Source: Actinomycetes bacterium
GTDB taxonomy: Bacteria > Actinomycetota > Actinomycetes > Mycobacteriales > Mycobacteriaceae
Length of the DNA stretch: 64,000 nt
NCBI GenBank assembly: GCA_023404955.1
Contig: JAEXZY010000120.1
Coordinates: forward strand, 15,716-79,715
Reading direction: 5' to 3'
The translations under genes and the position numbers were made by a program. Below the pieces are notes generated by a model that did not search any database, was not told the origin of the DNA, and worked only from the letters and a program-made list of their open reading frames with translations. This document shows, one piece after another, positions 36,112 through 44,339 of the stretch. Every line of letters starts with the position of its first letter. Position 1 is the first letter of the stretch.

Positions 36112-38049
36112 GTGGCGGTGCGGACCGTGAACTCGACCCGGGTACTGGCCATTCTGTTGGCTGCCGTGCTGGTCTGCGCCGGTTGCACCGCTGGTGAAGC
36201 ATCTGCCGCGCCCGCGGGGTCGTGCGCGATCGTGAGCAACGGCACGCCCGTCACCAAGCAGCAGGGCCCCGACAACGCGTCGGCGCCGGAGATCGCGACC
36301 GGCTATCGCACCGGGATGACCGCCGTCCACACCGATCACTACGCGGTCGCCACCGCCAACCCGCTGGCCACCCAGGCGGCGTGCGAGGTGCTGCGCGACG
36401 GCGGCACGGCCGCCGACGCGCTGGTGACCGCCCAGGCCGTTCTCGGCCTGGTGGAACCGCAGTCGTCGGGCATCGGCGGAGGCGGCTTCCTGCTGTACTA
36501 CGACGCGGCGGCGAACGCGGTGCAGGCGTTCGACGGACGCGAGACCGCATCCGCGGCCGCTACCGAGAACTATCTGCGGTGGGTGTCGGACACCGACAGG
36601 ACGGCGCCGAAACCCGACGCGCGCGCGTCGGGCCGCTCCATCGGGGTTCCCGGCATCGTGCGCATGCTGGCCGACGTGCACACCCAGCACGGCCGCACAC
36701 CGTGGCGCGACCTGTTCGGCCCCGCGGTCCGGCTCGCCGACGACGGGTTCGAGATCAGCCCGCGGCTGGCGGCAGCCATCGCCGAGGCCGCCCCCAAGCT
36801 GCGGCTCGACGCCGCGTCCGCCGAATACTTCCTCGAACCCGACGGCTCCCCGAAGTCCGGCCGGCTGACCAACCCGGCGTATGCGAAGACGCTCGGGGCG
36901 ATCGCCACCGACCCGGCGGCCCTCTACACCGGGCCGATCGCCGAGGACATCGTGGCGGCCGCGGCCGACACCGCAGGCGGACGCACCCCGAGCCTGATGA
37001 CCACCTCGGATCTAGCCGGGTACGCCACCAAGATCAGGGAACCGCTGTGCACGCCCTACCGCGGCAAGCAGATCTGCGGGATGCCCCCGCCGTCGTCGGG
37101 CGGTATCGCGGTGGCCGAAACGCTGGGCGTGCTCTCGCATTTCGACATGGCCGCACACCGGCCCACCGAGGTCGACGCCGACGGGGTCGGCTTGAACGGC
37201 GGCCGTCCGACCGTGCAGGGTGTGCACCTGATCTCCGAGGCCGAGCGGTTGGCCTACGCCGACCGGGACCGCTACGTCGCCGACACCGACTTCGTGCCAC
37301 TGCCGGGCGGCTCACCGAATGCGCTGCTGGCGGCCGACTACCTCGCGGGCCGGGCGGCGCTGATCTCGCCCGACCGCACGATGGGAACGGCGAAGCCGGG
37401 CGAGTTCGGGCCGCCCATGGCCCCGGCGCCGCCCGTGCCCGAGCACGGCACCAGCCACATCAGTGTCGTCGACGCGCAGGGCAACGCGGCATCGCTGACC
37501 ACGACGATCGAATCGGCGTTCGGCTCGTTCCACATGGTGGACGGCTTCCTGTTGAACAACCAACTCACCGATTTCTCGGCCGAGCCGGCCGGTCCGGACG
37601 GCGCGCCCGTCGCCAACCGGGTGGCGCCGGGCAAACGTCCGCGCAGCACGATGGCGCCCACGCTGGTGTTCGACAGCGATGCCGCCGGGGCGCGCGGGAG
37701 TCTGTATGCGGTGGCCGGCTCACCGGGCGGTTCGACGATCGTTCAGTTCGTGGTGAAAACGCTTGTCGGGATGCTCGATTGGGGGCTGGACCCGCAACAG
37801 GCCGTCTCGATGGTGGACTTCGGGGCGGCCAACTCCCCCACCACCAACGTCGGCGGCGAACACCCGGTCATCGACATCACCGACGACGGGCGCAACGACC
37901 CGCTGGTGACCGGACTGCGGGCGCTCGGCCACCGCGTCGACCTCGCCGATCAGTCGAGCGGGCTGTCGGCGATCGTGCGCGCCGACCCTGGGTGGGTGGG
38001 CGGCGCCGATCCGCGCCGGGAGGGCGCGGTCATGGGTGACGGCGGTTGA
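36112..38049 (+). CDS. ggtB: Gamma-glutamyltransferase, exported (GgtB-like)
   Basis: 645 residues. Cleaves gamma-glutamyl bonds of glutathione-like compounds outside the membrane; the precursor normally self-cleaves before a Thr. The expected nucleophile is Thr447 in EHGTSHISVVDAQGNAASLT, followed by TTTIESAFGS and a typical SPGGSTIVQFVV loop. The N-terminus is a signal sequence (VLAILLAAVLVCAGC); Cys25 could be lipidated, although Cys at position -3 of the box is unusual. Start is uncertain among GTG 36112, 36118 and 36127, all before the hydrophobic core. It diverges from uvrC and its stop overlaps the PH-domain gene by 20 nt. M. tuberculosis has other genes in this place. Confidence 0.92.
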   Translation: MAVRTVNSTRVLAILLAAVLVCAGCTAGEASAAPAGSCAIVSNGTPVTKQQGPDNASAPEIATGYRTGMTAVHTDHYAVATANPLATQAACEVLRDGGTAADALVTAQAVLGLVEPQSSGIGGGGFLLYYDAAANAVQAFDGRETASAAATENYLRWVSDTDRTAPKPDARASGRSIGVPGIVRMLADVHTQHGRTPWRDLFGPAVRLADDGFEISPRLAAAIAEAAPKLRLDAASAEYFLEPDGSPKSGRLTNPAYAKTLGAIATDPAALYTGPIAEDIVAAAADTAGGRTPSLMTTSDLAGYATKIREPLCTPYRGKQICGMPPPSSGGIAVAETLGVLSHFDMAAHRPTEVDADGVGLNGGRPTVQGVHLISEAERLAYADRDRYVADTDFVPLPGGSPNALLAADYLAGRAALISPDRTMGTAKPGEFGPPMAPAPPVPEHGTSHISVVDAQGNAASLTTTIESAFGSFHMVDGFLLNNQLTDFSAEPAGPDGAPVANRVAPGKRPRSTMAPTLVFDSDAAGARGSLYAVAGSPGGSTIVQFVVKTLVGMLDWGLDPQQAVSMVDFGAANSPTTNVGGEHPVIDITDDGRNDPLVTGLRALGHRVDLADQSSGLSAIVRADPGWVGGADPRREGAVMGDGG

Positions 38050-38509
38050 CCTCACCGGCGCTCTGGCCGCTCTGATAGCGCTGCATCGCCGCGCGGACAC
38101 TGTCCATCGCGTCCGCGGCGCGCCCCTTGTCGACGGCTTGGATCGCCATCACCGGCACGTATTCGTCGTCGGGCAGGTCCAACCGGGCCCAGCGCGCGCC
38201 CGGATGAAAAGACAATCCGCGCACCAGGTTCCAATCGAACACGCGGTAAGCGAACAGGTTCCGGACCGCGATACCGGCGGGCCCGACCCGCAGCCGCGGC
38301 CGCGCGAACAAGCAGACGGCCGCACCGAACACGACGCCGAGCGCGGCGATGGCGACCTGGTCGGCCGTCTGGAAGATCACCCCGGTGGTGCCGACCTTGA
38401 GCAGCACTCCGACGATCACGTGGGCGGCGACGATGACGACCGCGGCCGCGTACGCGAACTTCGGGGTGAGCTGCGGCTTGACCTCGAGGTCCCAGCTGTC
38501 GCCGCTCAT
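38030..38509 (-). CDS. Membrane protein with bacterial PH domain
   Basis: 159 residues (Rv1417 counterpart). Two adjacent hydrophobic helices (FAYAAAVVIVAAHVIVGVLL and VAIAALGVVFGAAVCLFA) are followed by a bPH-type domain RPRLRVGPAGIAVRNLFAYRVFDWNLVRGLSF-region ending in YVPVMAIQAVDKGRA. Function unknown; the position after ribH is conserved in mycobacteria. ATG overlaps the ribH stop (ATGA). Confidence 0.87.
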   Translation of the reverse strand: MSGDSWDLEVKPQLTPKFAYAAAVVIVAAHVIVGVLLKVGTTGVIFQTADQVAIAALGVVFGAAVCLFARPRLRVGPAGIAVRNLFAYRVFDWNLVRGLSFHPGARWARLDLPDDEYVPVMAIQAVDKGRAADAMDSVRAAMQRYQSGQSAGEVNRRHP

Positions 38510-38988
38510 GACGTCGAGGTGAGGCCGCGCAGCGTCAGCGCCGTCGACAGCGCGGCGGCGGCCGCCTGGGCGCCCTTGTCCTCGGCCGACTCGGGCAACC
38601 CGGCCCGGTCGAGGGCCTGGTGTTCGGTGTTCACCGTCAGCACGCCGTTGGCCACGGGGGTGGCCTCATCCAGCGACACCCGGGTCAGGCCCTGAGTCAC
38701 GGCGTCACACACGTAATCGAAATGCGGTGTCTCGCCGCGGATCACGACACCCAGCGCGACGACGGCGTCGTGCGTCCTGGCCAGCGCCTGCGCGACGACG
38801 GGAATCTCGATCGCCCCGAGCACCCGCACCACGGTCGGATCGGTCACGCCGGCAGCGGCGGCCTCACGACGGGCACCGTCGAGCAGGGCGTCGCAGATCT
38901 TCTCGTGCCAGGTGCTCGCGACGATCGCCAGGGACAGGCCGGCTGCGTCCAGGTCCGGCATATCGGGAACGCCTGCGGCAGGACTCAT
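38506..38988 (-). CDS. ribH: 6,7-dimethyl-8-ribityllumazine synthase
   Basis: Condenses the ribitylamino-pyrimidine from RibD with 3,4-dihydroxy-2-butanone 4-phosphate from RibBA to make lumazine. 160 residues, forming the usual icosahedral or pentameric shell. Active-site features: IVASTWHEKICDALLDGA, GAIEIPVVAQALA and VVIRGETPHFDYVCDAV with the catalytic His. Overlaps ribBA upstream and the PH protein downstream by 4 nt each. Confidence 0.96.
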   Translation of the reverse strand: MSPAAGVPDMPDLDAAGLSLAIVASTWHEKICDALLDGARREAAAAGVTDPTVVRVLGAIEIPVVAQALARTHDAVVALGVVIRGETPHFDYVCDAVTQGLTRVSLDEATPVANGVLTVNTEHQALDRAGLPESAEDKGAQAAAAALSTALTLRGLTSTS

Positions 38989-40256
38989 TTCGAGCCGCCG
39001 ATGTCGCCGGGCAGCACCTCGTCGTAGTCCTCGAGGCCGACGAGGTCATGGCCCATGCGGTCGCGTTTGGTCATCAGGTAGCGGATGTTCTCCGAGTTGG
39101 CCCGAACCGGCAGCGGCACGCGCTCGATGATGTGCAGGCCGTAGCCGTCGAGACCGACGCGTTTGGCCGGGTTGTTGGTCAGCAGGCGCATCGAGCGCAC
39201 GCCCAGGTCGACCAGGATCTGGGCGCCGGTGCCGTAGTCGCGGGCATCGGCCGGCAGACCGAGCTTGAGGTTCGCGTCGACGGTGTCGTCGCCGGCGTCC
39301 TGCAACTGGTAGGCCTGCAGCTTGTGCATCAGCCCGATGCCGCGGCCCTCATGGCCACGCATGTAGAGCACCACACCACGGCCCTCCCGGGCCACCATGG
39401 CCAGCGCGGCGTCGAGCTGCGGTCCGCAGTCGCATCGCCGCGAGCCGAACACGTCACCGGTCAAGCATTCCGAGTGCACGCGGACCAGGACGTCGTGCCC
39501 GTCCTCGTGGGGGCCCGCGATATCGCCCCGGACCAGGGCGACGTGCTCGACGTCCTCGTAGATGCTGGTGTAGCCGACGGCACGGAACTCGCCGTGCCGG
39601 GTGGGGATGCGGGCCTCGGCGATCCGCTGGATGTGCTTTTCGTGCTTGCGCCGCCACTCGATCAGATCGGCGATCGAGATCAGCGCGAGGTCGTGTTCGT
39701 CGGCGAAGATCCGCAGCTCATCGGTCTGGGCCATCGCGCCCTCGTCCTTCTGGCTGACGATCTCGCAGATCGTGCCGGCCGGCTGCAGCCCGGCCAGCCG
39801 GGCCAGGTCGACGGCCGCCTCGGTGTGGCCGGGACGGCGCAGCACCCCACCGTCCTTCGCGCGCAACGGAACGACGTGCCCGGGCTTGGTGAAGTCGTCG
39901 GCCACCGCGGTCGGGTCGGCGAGCAACCGCATCGTCGTCGCCCGGTCCGATGCCGAGATACCGGTCCCCACACCGTGTTTGGCGTCGACTGTGACGGTGT
40001 AGGCGGTGCCGTGCTTGTCCTGGTTGACCGCGTACATCGGCAGCAGCCCGAGCCGGTCGCAGATCTCGCCGTCGAGGGGAACGCAGAGGTAACCGGAGGT
40101 GTAGCGCACCATGAACGCCACCAGTTCGGGCGTGGCCTTCTCGGCGGCGAAGATCAGATCGCCTTCGTTCTCCCGGTCTTCGTCGTCGATGACGACCACG
40201 GCCTTGCCTGCGGCGATGTCGGCCACCGCCCGCTCGACCGAATCCAGCCTCGTCAT
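38985..40256 (-). CDS. ribBA: Bifunctional DHBP synthase / GTP cyclohydrolase II
   Basis: Starts both branches of riboflavin synthesis: the N-terminal half makes 3,4-dihydroxy-2-butanone 4-phosphate from ribulose 5-phosphate, the C-terminal half opens GTP. 423 residues (Rv1415 counterpart). RibB part: VVVIDDEDRENEGDLIFAAE and GHVVPLRAKDGGVLRRPGHT. RibA part: zinc cysteines in SECLTGDVFGSRRCDCG, then MRGHEGRGIGLMHKL and LLTNNPAKRVGLDGYGL. Start at ATG 40256; the upstream frame lacks conserved sequence. A CATACT box (40306-40311, minus) may be the promoter. No FMN riboswitch-like structure is evident in the 112 bp before it. Confidence 0.96.
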   Translation of the reverse strand: MTRLDSVERAVADIAAGKAVVVIDDEDRENEGDLIFAAEKATPELVAFMVRYTSGYLCVPLDGEICDRLGLLPMYAVNQDKHGTAYTVTVDAKHGVGTGISASDRATTMRLLADPTAVADDFTKPGHVVPLRAKDGGVLRRPGHTEAAVDLARLAGLQPAGTICEIVSQKDEGAMAQTDELRIFADEHDLALISIADLIEWRRKHEKHIQRIAEARIPTRHGEFRAVGYTSIYEDVEHVALVRGDIAGPHEDGHDVLVRVHSECLTGDVFGSRRCDCGPQLDAALAMVAREGRGVVLYMRGHEGRGIGLMHKLQAYQLQDAGDDTVDANLKLGLPADARDYGTGAQILVDLGVRSMRLLTNNPAKRVGLDGYGLHIIERVPLPVRANSENIRYLMTKRDRMGHDLVGLEDYDEVLPGDIGGSK

Positions 40257-40355
40257 CCTCACCACCTTGCCGGTCCCCACACGGGAAACCACGTATGTCC
40301 CGTTCAGTATGAACCACGGAGCAGCCCGCGTTATTGCCCGCCTGAGCGAGGCCGC

Positions 40356-40361
40356 GATACT
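40356..40361 (+). promoter_or_regulatory. -10 element of the DJ-1/PfpI gene
   Basis: GATACT ends 7 nt before ATG 40369; no RBS, so a leaderless transcript is likely. Confidence 0.45.
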
Positions 40362-40368
40362 TCCTGCC

Positions 40369-41061
40369 ATGACGCTCACCGACGCGCTCACGATCGGCTC
40401 CGTCGTGTTCGACGACGTGGACCAGATCGATGTCACCGGCCCCTACGAGGTCCTCTCGTCGTTGCCGAACGTGACGTACACCACCTACGGGCTCACCGCC
40501 GAACCGGTGCGGGACTACCGCGGCCTGCGGCTGCTGCCCGACGCCGTCATCGACGACGCGCCCCAGCTCGACGTGCTGCACGTGCCGGGCGGACCCGGCC
40601 AGCAGGCGCTGATGGACGACGAGCGGCTGCTGGGCTGGTTGCGGAACCAGGCAGCCGGGGCGCAGTGCGTGCTGTCGGTGTGCACCGGCGCGTTGCTGCT
40701 CGGCGCGGCCGGGCTGCTGCGGGGCCGCCAGGCGACCACGCACTGGGCCGCGATGGACGTGCTGCCGATCTTCGGCGCGACCCCGCGCGCCGAGCGCGTG
40801 GTGACAGACGACACATTCGTGTTCGCCGGCGGCGTCACCGCCGGCATCGACGCGGCGCTGGTGGTCGCGGCCCGACTGCGCGGTGTGGAGGAGGCGCAGG
40901 CCGCGCAGCTGACCATGCAGTACGCGCCCGAGCCGCCGTTCAGCGCGGGTTCGCCAGACACCGCACCGCGGGAGGTGTTGCACACCGTCAGCGACCGCAC
41001 CGCCGCGATGCGGCAGGACCGGCTAAACACCGCACGTGATATCGCGGCCCGCTGGGCGTGA
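40369..41061 (+). CDS. DJ-1/PfpI family protein, isonitrile-hydratase-like
   Basis: 230 residues, class I glutamine-amidotransferase-like fold. The nucleophile elbow is LSVCTGALLLGAAGLLRGR, and the acidic partner is near the N-terminus (FDDVDQIDVTGPYEVL); this arrangement and the following TTHWAAMDVL resemble Pseudomonas isonitrile hydratase InhA and ThiJ-like proteins. Reaction here unproved. The gene is inserted between ribE and ribBA on the opposite strand, where M. tuberculosis has other genes. It touches the convergent ribE stop with no intergenic space. Confidence 0.82.
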   Translation: MTLTDALTIGSVVFDDVDQIDVTGPYEVLSSLPNVTYTTYGLTAEPVRDYRGLRLLPDAVIDDAPQLDVLHVPGGPGQQALMDDERLLGWLRNQAAGAQCVLSVCTGALLLGAAGLLRGRQATTHWAAMDVLPIFGATPRAERVVTDDTFVFAGGVTAGIDAALVVAARLRGVEEAQAAQLTMQYAPEPPFSAGSPDTAPREVLHTVSDRTAAMRQDRLNTARDIAARWA

Positions 41062-41673
41062 TCAGTCGCCGTCTGAAGCTCTTCTCGGCGCCATCAGCCG
41101 CTCGACATACTTGGCGATGACGTCGACTTCGAGGTTCACCGGGGCGCCCACCTCGGCGTGCCCCAGCGTGGTCAGGTCCAGCGTGGTCGGGATCAGCGAC
41201 ACCTCGAACCAGTCGGCACCCAGCCCCGACACCGTCAGCGACACCCCGTCCACGGTGATCGAGCCCTTCTCGACGATGTAGCGCGACAACGCCTCCGGCA
41301 GCCCGATCCGGACGACCGTCCAATGCTCCGAGGGGGTTTTGGACACGATGTGGCCGGTGCCGTCGACGTGGCCCTGCACGATGTGGCCGCCCAGCCTGCT
41401 GCTGACCGCGGCCGCCCGCTCGAGATTCACCCGGGTGCCGACATCGGCGCCGTTCAGGCTGGATCTGTTCAACGTCTCGGCCATCACGTCGGCAGAGAAC
41501 GATCCGTCGGCCAGCACATCGACCACGGTCAGGCAGACCCCGTTCACGGCGATTGAATCCCCGTGTCCGGCATCCGAAGTCACGATCGGGCCACGAATGA
41601 CCAAACGCGCGGCATCGCCGAGGTCCTCCCTGCCGACGATCTCGCCCAGTTCTTCGACGATTCCGGTGAACAC
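41062..41673 (-). CDS. ribE: Riboflavin synthase (alpha subunit)
   Basis: Dismutates two lumazine molecules to riboflavin; 203 residues (Rv1412, ribC in M. tuberculosis naming). Two lumazine-binding repeats are visible, the first beginning MFTGIVEELGEIVG and containing SIAVNGVCLTV, the second from HIVQGHVDGTGHI with ITVDGVSLTVSGLG. It is separated from ribBA-ribH by the PfpI gene. Divergent from lprG with 61 bp between. Confidence 0.96.
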   Translation of the reverse strand: MFTGIVEELGEIVGREDLGDAARLVIRGPIVTSDAGHGDSIAVNGVCLTVVDVLADGSFSADVMAETLNRSSLNGADVGTRVNLERAAAVSSRLGGHIVQGHVDGTGHIVSKTPSEHWTVVRIGLPEALSRYIVEKGSITVDGVSLTVSGLGADWFEVSLIPTTLDLTTLGHAEVGAPVNLEVDVIAKYVERLMAPRRASDGD

Positions 41674-41722
41674 CTGTCCAGACTAGGCCCACCGGCGGAC
41701 GGTCCCTGTCCGGCGCACCCTC

Positions 41723-41728
41723 TACGAT
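41723..41728 (+). promoter_or_regulatory. -10 element of a probable leaderless lprG promoter
   Basis: TACGAT (TANNNT) ends 6 nt before ATG 41735; no RBS precedes the start. Confidence 0.5.
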
Positions 41729-41734
41729 GCAGGC

Positions 41735-42439
41735 ATGCAGACCCGCCTCTTGGCGCTCGTCGCCGCCCTCTTCGCTGTCGTCACCCTCGTCGCGGGGTGC
41801 TCCGGCTCGTCGTCCCAGGATTCCGGGACCGACCTTCCGGATGCCACCACGTTGCTGCGGGAGTCCACCGACACCACGAAAGCCCAGTCCAGCGCGCATC
41901 TGAAGCTCGCCGTGCAGGGGCAAATCGCCGAGTTGCCGGTGGAATCGCTCGAGGGTGACCTCACCCAGAAGCCGGCCGTGGCCGCCAAGGGCACCGCCGA
42001 CATCGTGTTCCTGGGCCAGAAGCTGGAGGGCGTCCAGTTCGTGGTGTCCGATGGCGACCTGTACGCCGCGATCACCGCCGGTGGCAGCCTGTCGAACTTC
42101 GGGCCGGCCGCCGACATCTACGACGTCGCCGCGATCCTGAGCCCCGACAACGGTCTGGCCAACGTGCTCGCGAATTTCTCCGACGCGAAGTCCGAGGGCC
42201 GCGAGACCATCGAGGGCGTCAAGACCGTCCGGATCACCGGAAACGTGCGCGCCGACGCGGTCAACAAGATCGCACCGCAGATCGCCGCGAAGGGACCCGT
42301 GCCCGGCACCGCGTGGGTCGCCGAGGACGGCAACCACGAGCTGATGCAGGCCCGGCTGGAACCCACCCCCGGCAACAGCGTGACGATGACGCTGTCGAAG
42401 TGGGGTGAGCCGGTGACAGTCGACAAACCGGTGGTGTGA
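41735..42439 (+). CDS. lprG: LprG lipoprotein, triacylated glycolipid carrier
   Basis: 234 residues (Rv1411c counterpart). Signal peptide with lipobox VAGC, lipidated Cys22. The mature part is the LppX/LprAFG fold with a large hydrophobic cavity; it carries triacylglycerol, LAM or related lipids across the periplasm. Blocks seen: STDTTKAQSSAHLKLAVQG, LEGDLTQKPAVAAKGTADIV and YDVAAILSPDNGLANVLANF. Its stop overlaps the start of the P55 transporter (TGATG), a pair conserved throughout mycobacteria that acts together in lipid export and drug tolerance. Confidence 0.95.
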   Translation: MQTRLLALVAALFAVVTLVAGCSGSSSQDSGTDLPDATTLLRESTDTTKAQSSAHLKLAVQGQIAELPVESLEGDLTQKPAVAAKGTADIVFLGQKLEGVQFVVSDGDLYAAITAGGSLSNFGPAADIYDVAAILSPDNGLANVLANFSDAKSEGRETIEGVKTVRITGNVRADAVNKIAPQIAAKGPVPGTAWVAEDGNHELMQARLEPTPGNSVTMTLSKWGEPVTVDKPVV

Positions 42440-44022
42440 TGCCCAGCGCATCCGCCCCCGCGGCGAACCGCAGTGTCGCGATCGCCGCCGGCGGCCTCGC
42501 GGTCCTGCTCGGAGCGCTCGACACGTACGTCGTCGTCTCGGTGATCCGCGACATCATGGCCGACGTCGGCATCGCCATCAACCAGATACAGCGCGTCACC
42601 CCCATCATCACCGGCTATCTGCTGGGCTACATCGCGGCGATGCCGCTGCTGGGCCGGGCGTCGGACCGGTTCGGGCGCAAGCTGCTGCTCCAGGTGAGCC
42701 TGGCGGGCTTCGCCGTCGGATCGGTCATCACCGCGCTGTCGACCGATCTGACGATGATGGTGATCGGCCGCGCCATCCAGGGCGCCGCGAGCGGTGCTCT
42801 GCTGCCTGTGACCTTGGCCCTTGCCGCAGATCTGTGGGCCAGCCGCAACCGCGCCGCGGTTCTCGGCGGGGTGGGTGCAGCCCAGGAGCTGGGCAGCGTG
42901 CTCGGCCCCCTCTACGGCGTGGCCCTCGTGGCGGCGTTCAGCCACTGGCAGGCCGTGTTCTGGGTGAACGTACCGCTGGCCGCGGTGGCGATGGTGATGA
43001 TCCACTTCAGCCTGCCGGCCGCGGACAAGGATCGGGTGAAGGAAAAGGTCGACGTGGTGGGCGGGTTGCTGCTCGCCGTCGCTCTCGGACTCGCCGTGGT
43101 CGGGCTCTACAACCAGGCTCCGGACGGCAAGCAGGTGTTGCCGAGCTACGGCCTGCCCGTGCTGATCGCCGCAGCGGTCGTGGCCGCCGGGTTCTTCGCC
43201 TGGGAGAGGTTCGCCACCACCCGGCTGATCGAGCCCGCCGGAGTGCGGTTCAGGCCGTTCCTGGCGGGTTTGGGCGCGTCGCTGTGTGCGGGCGCCGCAC
43301 TGATGGTCACACTGGTCAACATCGAGTTGTTCGCCCAGGGCGTGCTGGGCAAGGAACAGCAGGAGGCCGTCTTCCTGCTGGTCTGGTTCCTCGGTGCACT
43401 GCCCATCGGCGCGCTGGTGGGCGGATGGATCGCCACGAAGGTGGGCGATCGGATCGTCGCTTTCGTCGGCCTGCTCATCGCCGGCGCCGGGTACTGGCTG
43501 GTATCGAAGTGGACCGTCGACGTGCTGAGCGCCCATCACGACCTGGGGTTCGTGCGGCTGCCGACATTCGACACCGACCTCGTGATCGCCGGTGTGGGCC
43601 TCGGGCTCGTGATCGGCCCGCTGACCTCGGCGACCCTGCGGGTGGTACCCGCGGCACAGCACGGCATCGCATCGGCCGCGGTGGTCGTGGCGCGGATGGT
43701 CGGCATGCTGATCGGCATCGCGTCGCTCTCGGCGTGGGGCCTCTACCGGTTCAACCAGTATTTTCAGGAGCGCCTGGCCGCGCTTCCCGCGCCCAGCGGC
43801 GTGTCACCTGGCCAGATGCTCCTCGAGCAGGGCCGTCGTCAGCTCCAGGCGACGCGGGAAGCCTATGTGCTGCAGTACGGCGAGATCTTCACGATCACCG
43901 CTGTGGTGTGTGTCGTCGGGGCCTTGCTGGGATTGTTGATCAGCGCCCGGGATGAACGGGCCGACGAGCCGGAGCTCGAGGCCGGGCCTCAGCAGCGCTC
44001 CAGCCCGCGGCCCATCAGCTGA
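42439..44022 (+). CDS. P55-type MFS efflux/lipid transporter
   Basis: 527 residues with 14 predicted membrane helices, the DHA2-like major facilitator type (Rv1410c counterpart). Motifs: the N-terminal ALDTYVVVSVIRDIM, the loop 2-3 signature LLGRASDRFGRKLLLQ and the helix-5 type sequence VLGGVGAAQELGSVLGPLYG. It extracts lipids with LprG and exports several drugs. ATG at 42439, overlapping lprG by one base. The C-terminal cytoplasmic tail is acidic (ERADEPELEAGPQQR). Its final 34 nt overlap a small minus-strand ORF. Confidence 0.94.
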   Translation: MPSASAPAANRSVAIAAGGLAVLLGALDTYVVVSVIRDIMADVGIAINQIQRVTPIITGYLLGYIAAMPLLGRASDRFGRKLLLQVSLAGFAVGSVITALSTDLTMMVIGRAIQGAASGALLPVTLALAADLWASRNRAAVLGGVGAAQELGSVLGPLYGVALVAAFSHWQAVFWVNVPLAAVAMVMIHFSLPAADKDRVKEKVDVVGGLLLAVALGLAVVGLYNQAPDGKQVLPSYGLPVLIAAAVVAAGFFAWERFATTRLIEPAGVRFRPFLAGLGASLCAGAALMVTLVNIELFAQGVLGKEQQEAVFLLVWFLGALPIGALVGGWIATKVGDRIVAFVGLLIAGAGYWLVSKWTVDVLSAHHDLGFVRLPTFDTDLVIAGVGLGLVIGPLTSATLRVVPAAQHGIASAAVVVARMVGMLIGIASLSAWGLYRFNQYFQERLAALPAPSGVSPGQMLLEQGRRQLQATREAYVLQYGEIFTITAVVCVVGALLGLLISARDERADEPELEAGPQQRSSPRPIS

Positions 44023-44162
44023 GGCACAGCGGCGAGATCGTCGAGGTCAGAATCGTCGGTGGTGTCGTCCATGGTCAGTCCCCGCCAGGCGTCGCGGATC
44101 ACCGCCTTGATCGACTCTGGGGTGACCGGGCTGTAACTGAGCCAGTCCTGCAGTGCAGTCAT
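43989..44162 (-). CDS. Putative small protein, 57 residues, ending in Cys
   Basis: A short frame starting ATG (MTALQDWLSYSPVTPESIKA) and ending GLERC, preceded by AAAGGA 8-9 nt upstream and, further, by TAGACT (44228-44233, minus) as a possible -10. The middle is acidic (MDDTTDDSDLDDLAAVPQ) and the only cysteine is the last residue. It lies about 180 nt downstream of ribD on the same strand and overlaps the end of P55 antisense. I recognise no family. A short acidic leader with a C-terminal Cys is reminiscent of some peptide precursors, but no modifying enzymes are nearby; a chance ORF is possible. Confidence 0.45.
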   Translation of the reverse strand: MTALQDWLSYSPVTPESIKAVIRDAWRGLTMDDTTDDSDLDDLAAVPQLMGRGLERC

Positions 44163-44339
44163 GCTCTATGTCCTTTGTTCGTGCTCACCATGCGCAACTC
44201 GTCGGTGAAAGCGCGATATTCCCTGTCAGTCTAACGAGGAATGCCGTAGGTCGGTTCCGTAGCATCGCGGGCGCGTCGTGTGAGAGCGCTCACGGAAAGC
44301 CTTGATGGACAATGGGTAACGATCTGATAACGGTAGGTG

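Noticed and set aside
40257..40368. FMN riboswitch upstream of ribBA
   Set aside because: No RFN-like conserved core could be recognised in the 112 bp.
38050..41039. Long plus-strand frame antisense to ribH and ribBA
   Set aside because: A mirror frame of GC-rich coding sequence; content is Arg/His/Asp-rich with no domain, while ribH, ribBA and the PH gene are unmistakable on the other strand.
44280..44293. Hairpin GTGAG-AGCG-CTCAC downstream of ribD
   Set aside because: A 5-bp stem without a U-tract is too weak to call a terminator.
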